A stretch of DNA of 7,132 bases from Candidatus Altimarinota bacterium (GTDB lineage: Bacteria; Patescibacteriota; Gracilibacteria; Absconditabacterales; Absconditicoccaceae). Below are positions 6,801 to 7,132 of the stretch, one piece after another (positions within the stretch are counted from its first letter, which is position 1; the number at the start of each line of letters is the position of its first letter). A program made the position numbers and the translations under genes. The DNA lies in assembly GCA_027013285.1 (NCBI GenBank), contig JALUXR010000079.1:1-7132 (forward strand), read 5' to 3'. Under the pieces are notes generated by a model. That model saw only the letters and a program-made list of their open reading frames with translations, had not been told where the DNA came from and did no database searches.

Positions 6801-7132
6801 GTAATATTTACAGCTCCAAGTATGATTTGAGTAATTGCACTTGCTTGAATAGTTGTCGGAAATGCTATTATCTTAATAGAATACCTTAATGTGCTTCTAA
6901 AACAATGATTAAGAAAGGACAAGGCACTTATACAAGCTTGATCTGTAAGAATGAGAGCTATTATAATCACATCTATGACAACAGTTTTAGGATCTTGTAC
7001 TATCTTATGAGATCCAGTATGGTGATGACTTGGTTGGGCTATAATTTGGGGACTTACAGCTTCTGCAATACTTACATTAATTGTAATTCCAGTATTTCTT
7101 TACGATAATATTGAAACTAAATTAGAAGAAAC
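3840..7132 (+). CDS. RND-superfamily (AcrB/MexB-like) transporter, C-terminus cut by window edge
   Basis: This is an integral membrane transporter of the resistance-nodulation-division superfamily; relatives export drugs, metals or lipids using the proton gradient. 1097 codons are visible and the product is nearly complete, ending in the last helix region (LIVIPVFLYDNI). It has the two-fold RND layout: TM1 at about 14-33, first porter region (PAPGFSSKEV...PLEDKI), TM2 near 351-371, TM4 with GMLVDNSTVVIENM (Asp414-Asn415), TM7 at about 552-572, second porter region ending in WGGE (922-925), TM8 at about 936-957, and TM10 with GIVVGNAIILIEYL. TM4 keeps the first aspartate of AcrB Asp407-Asp408 but has Asn for the second, and TM10 has Gly1007 at the AcrB Lys940 position. 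Dozens of glycines are TGA; in WGGE both are TGA next to TGG. ATG 3840 is preceded by an in-frame TAA. No adaptor (MFP) or TolC-type gene is visible upstream; one could lie downstream. The substrate cannot be inferred. Confidence 0.95.

Noticed and set aside
6785..7108. Short ORFs on both strands near the right end
   Set aside because: Both are out-of-frame shadows of the RND C-terminal membrane domain, which is continuous with TGA as Gly.
1..7132. UGA as tryptophan (mycoplasma code)
   Set aside because: It would place Trp at invariant Gly positions, for example WHSGTLDP and WWWE, while TGG already supplies the conserved Trp residues.

Overview
The window is very AT-rich (roughly a quarter G+C by eye), and its genes are only readable if UGA is a sense codon. 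In every recognisable gene, in-frame TGA falls at positions that are glycine in the protein family. Examples are GHSGTLDP in TruB, GRLDKDSQGLLLLTN in the RluE-like protein, PGDN in the DUF58 protein and WGGE in the RND protein. TGG separately encodes tryptophan at conserved Trp sites. This is translation table 25 (UGA = Gly), known from the candidate phyla Absconditabacteria (SR1) and Gracilibacteria (BD1-5), so the source is most likely a member of one of these CPR/Patescibacteria lineages. Start codons mostly lack an obvious Shine-Dalgarno sequence and follow short A/T runs instead.

Layout. Positions 1-218 (minus) hold the N-terminal part of a small membrane protein that leaves the left edge. 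Positions 219-646 are a gene-free spacer with short repeats: two in-phase copies of a 36-nt GTCATCCC-type element, a G/C-rich patch around 481-519, and a strong hairpin at 563-607 with pseudoknot-capable complementarity. A weak terminator-like hairpin lies near 616-630. Next comes a minus-strand pair, truB (1360-2004) followed by a DUF58 gene (647-1369), overlapping by 10 nt and probably co-transcribed from the divergent spacer 2005-2135. On the other side of that spacer, 2136-2813 (plus) encodes an unassigned 225-residue protein with an RNxxxH motif like that of HEPN RNases. It converges on a 70-residue basic ORF (2842-3054, minus) across a shared hairpin terminator. From 3148 the plus strand carries an RluE-like 23S rRNA pseudouridine synthase, a good intrinsic terminator, and then a long RND-superfamily transporter that runs off the right edge at 7132 near its natural C-terminus.

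Functionally there are two RNA pseudouridylation enzymes (one for tRNA, one for rRNA), a transporter with no adaptor gene visible, an orphan DUF58 protein without its usual MoxR ATPase, and a candidate HEPN ribonuclease. There is no rRNA, tRNA, CRISPR array or recognisable insertion sequence. The most striking feature is the recoded UGA. The less explained items are the spacer repeats, the HEPN-like protein, the altered proton-relay residues of the RND protein, and the degenerate metal site of the DUF58 protein.
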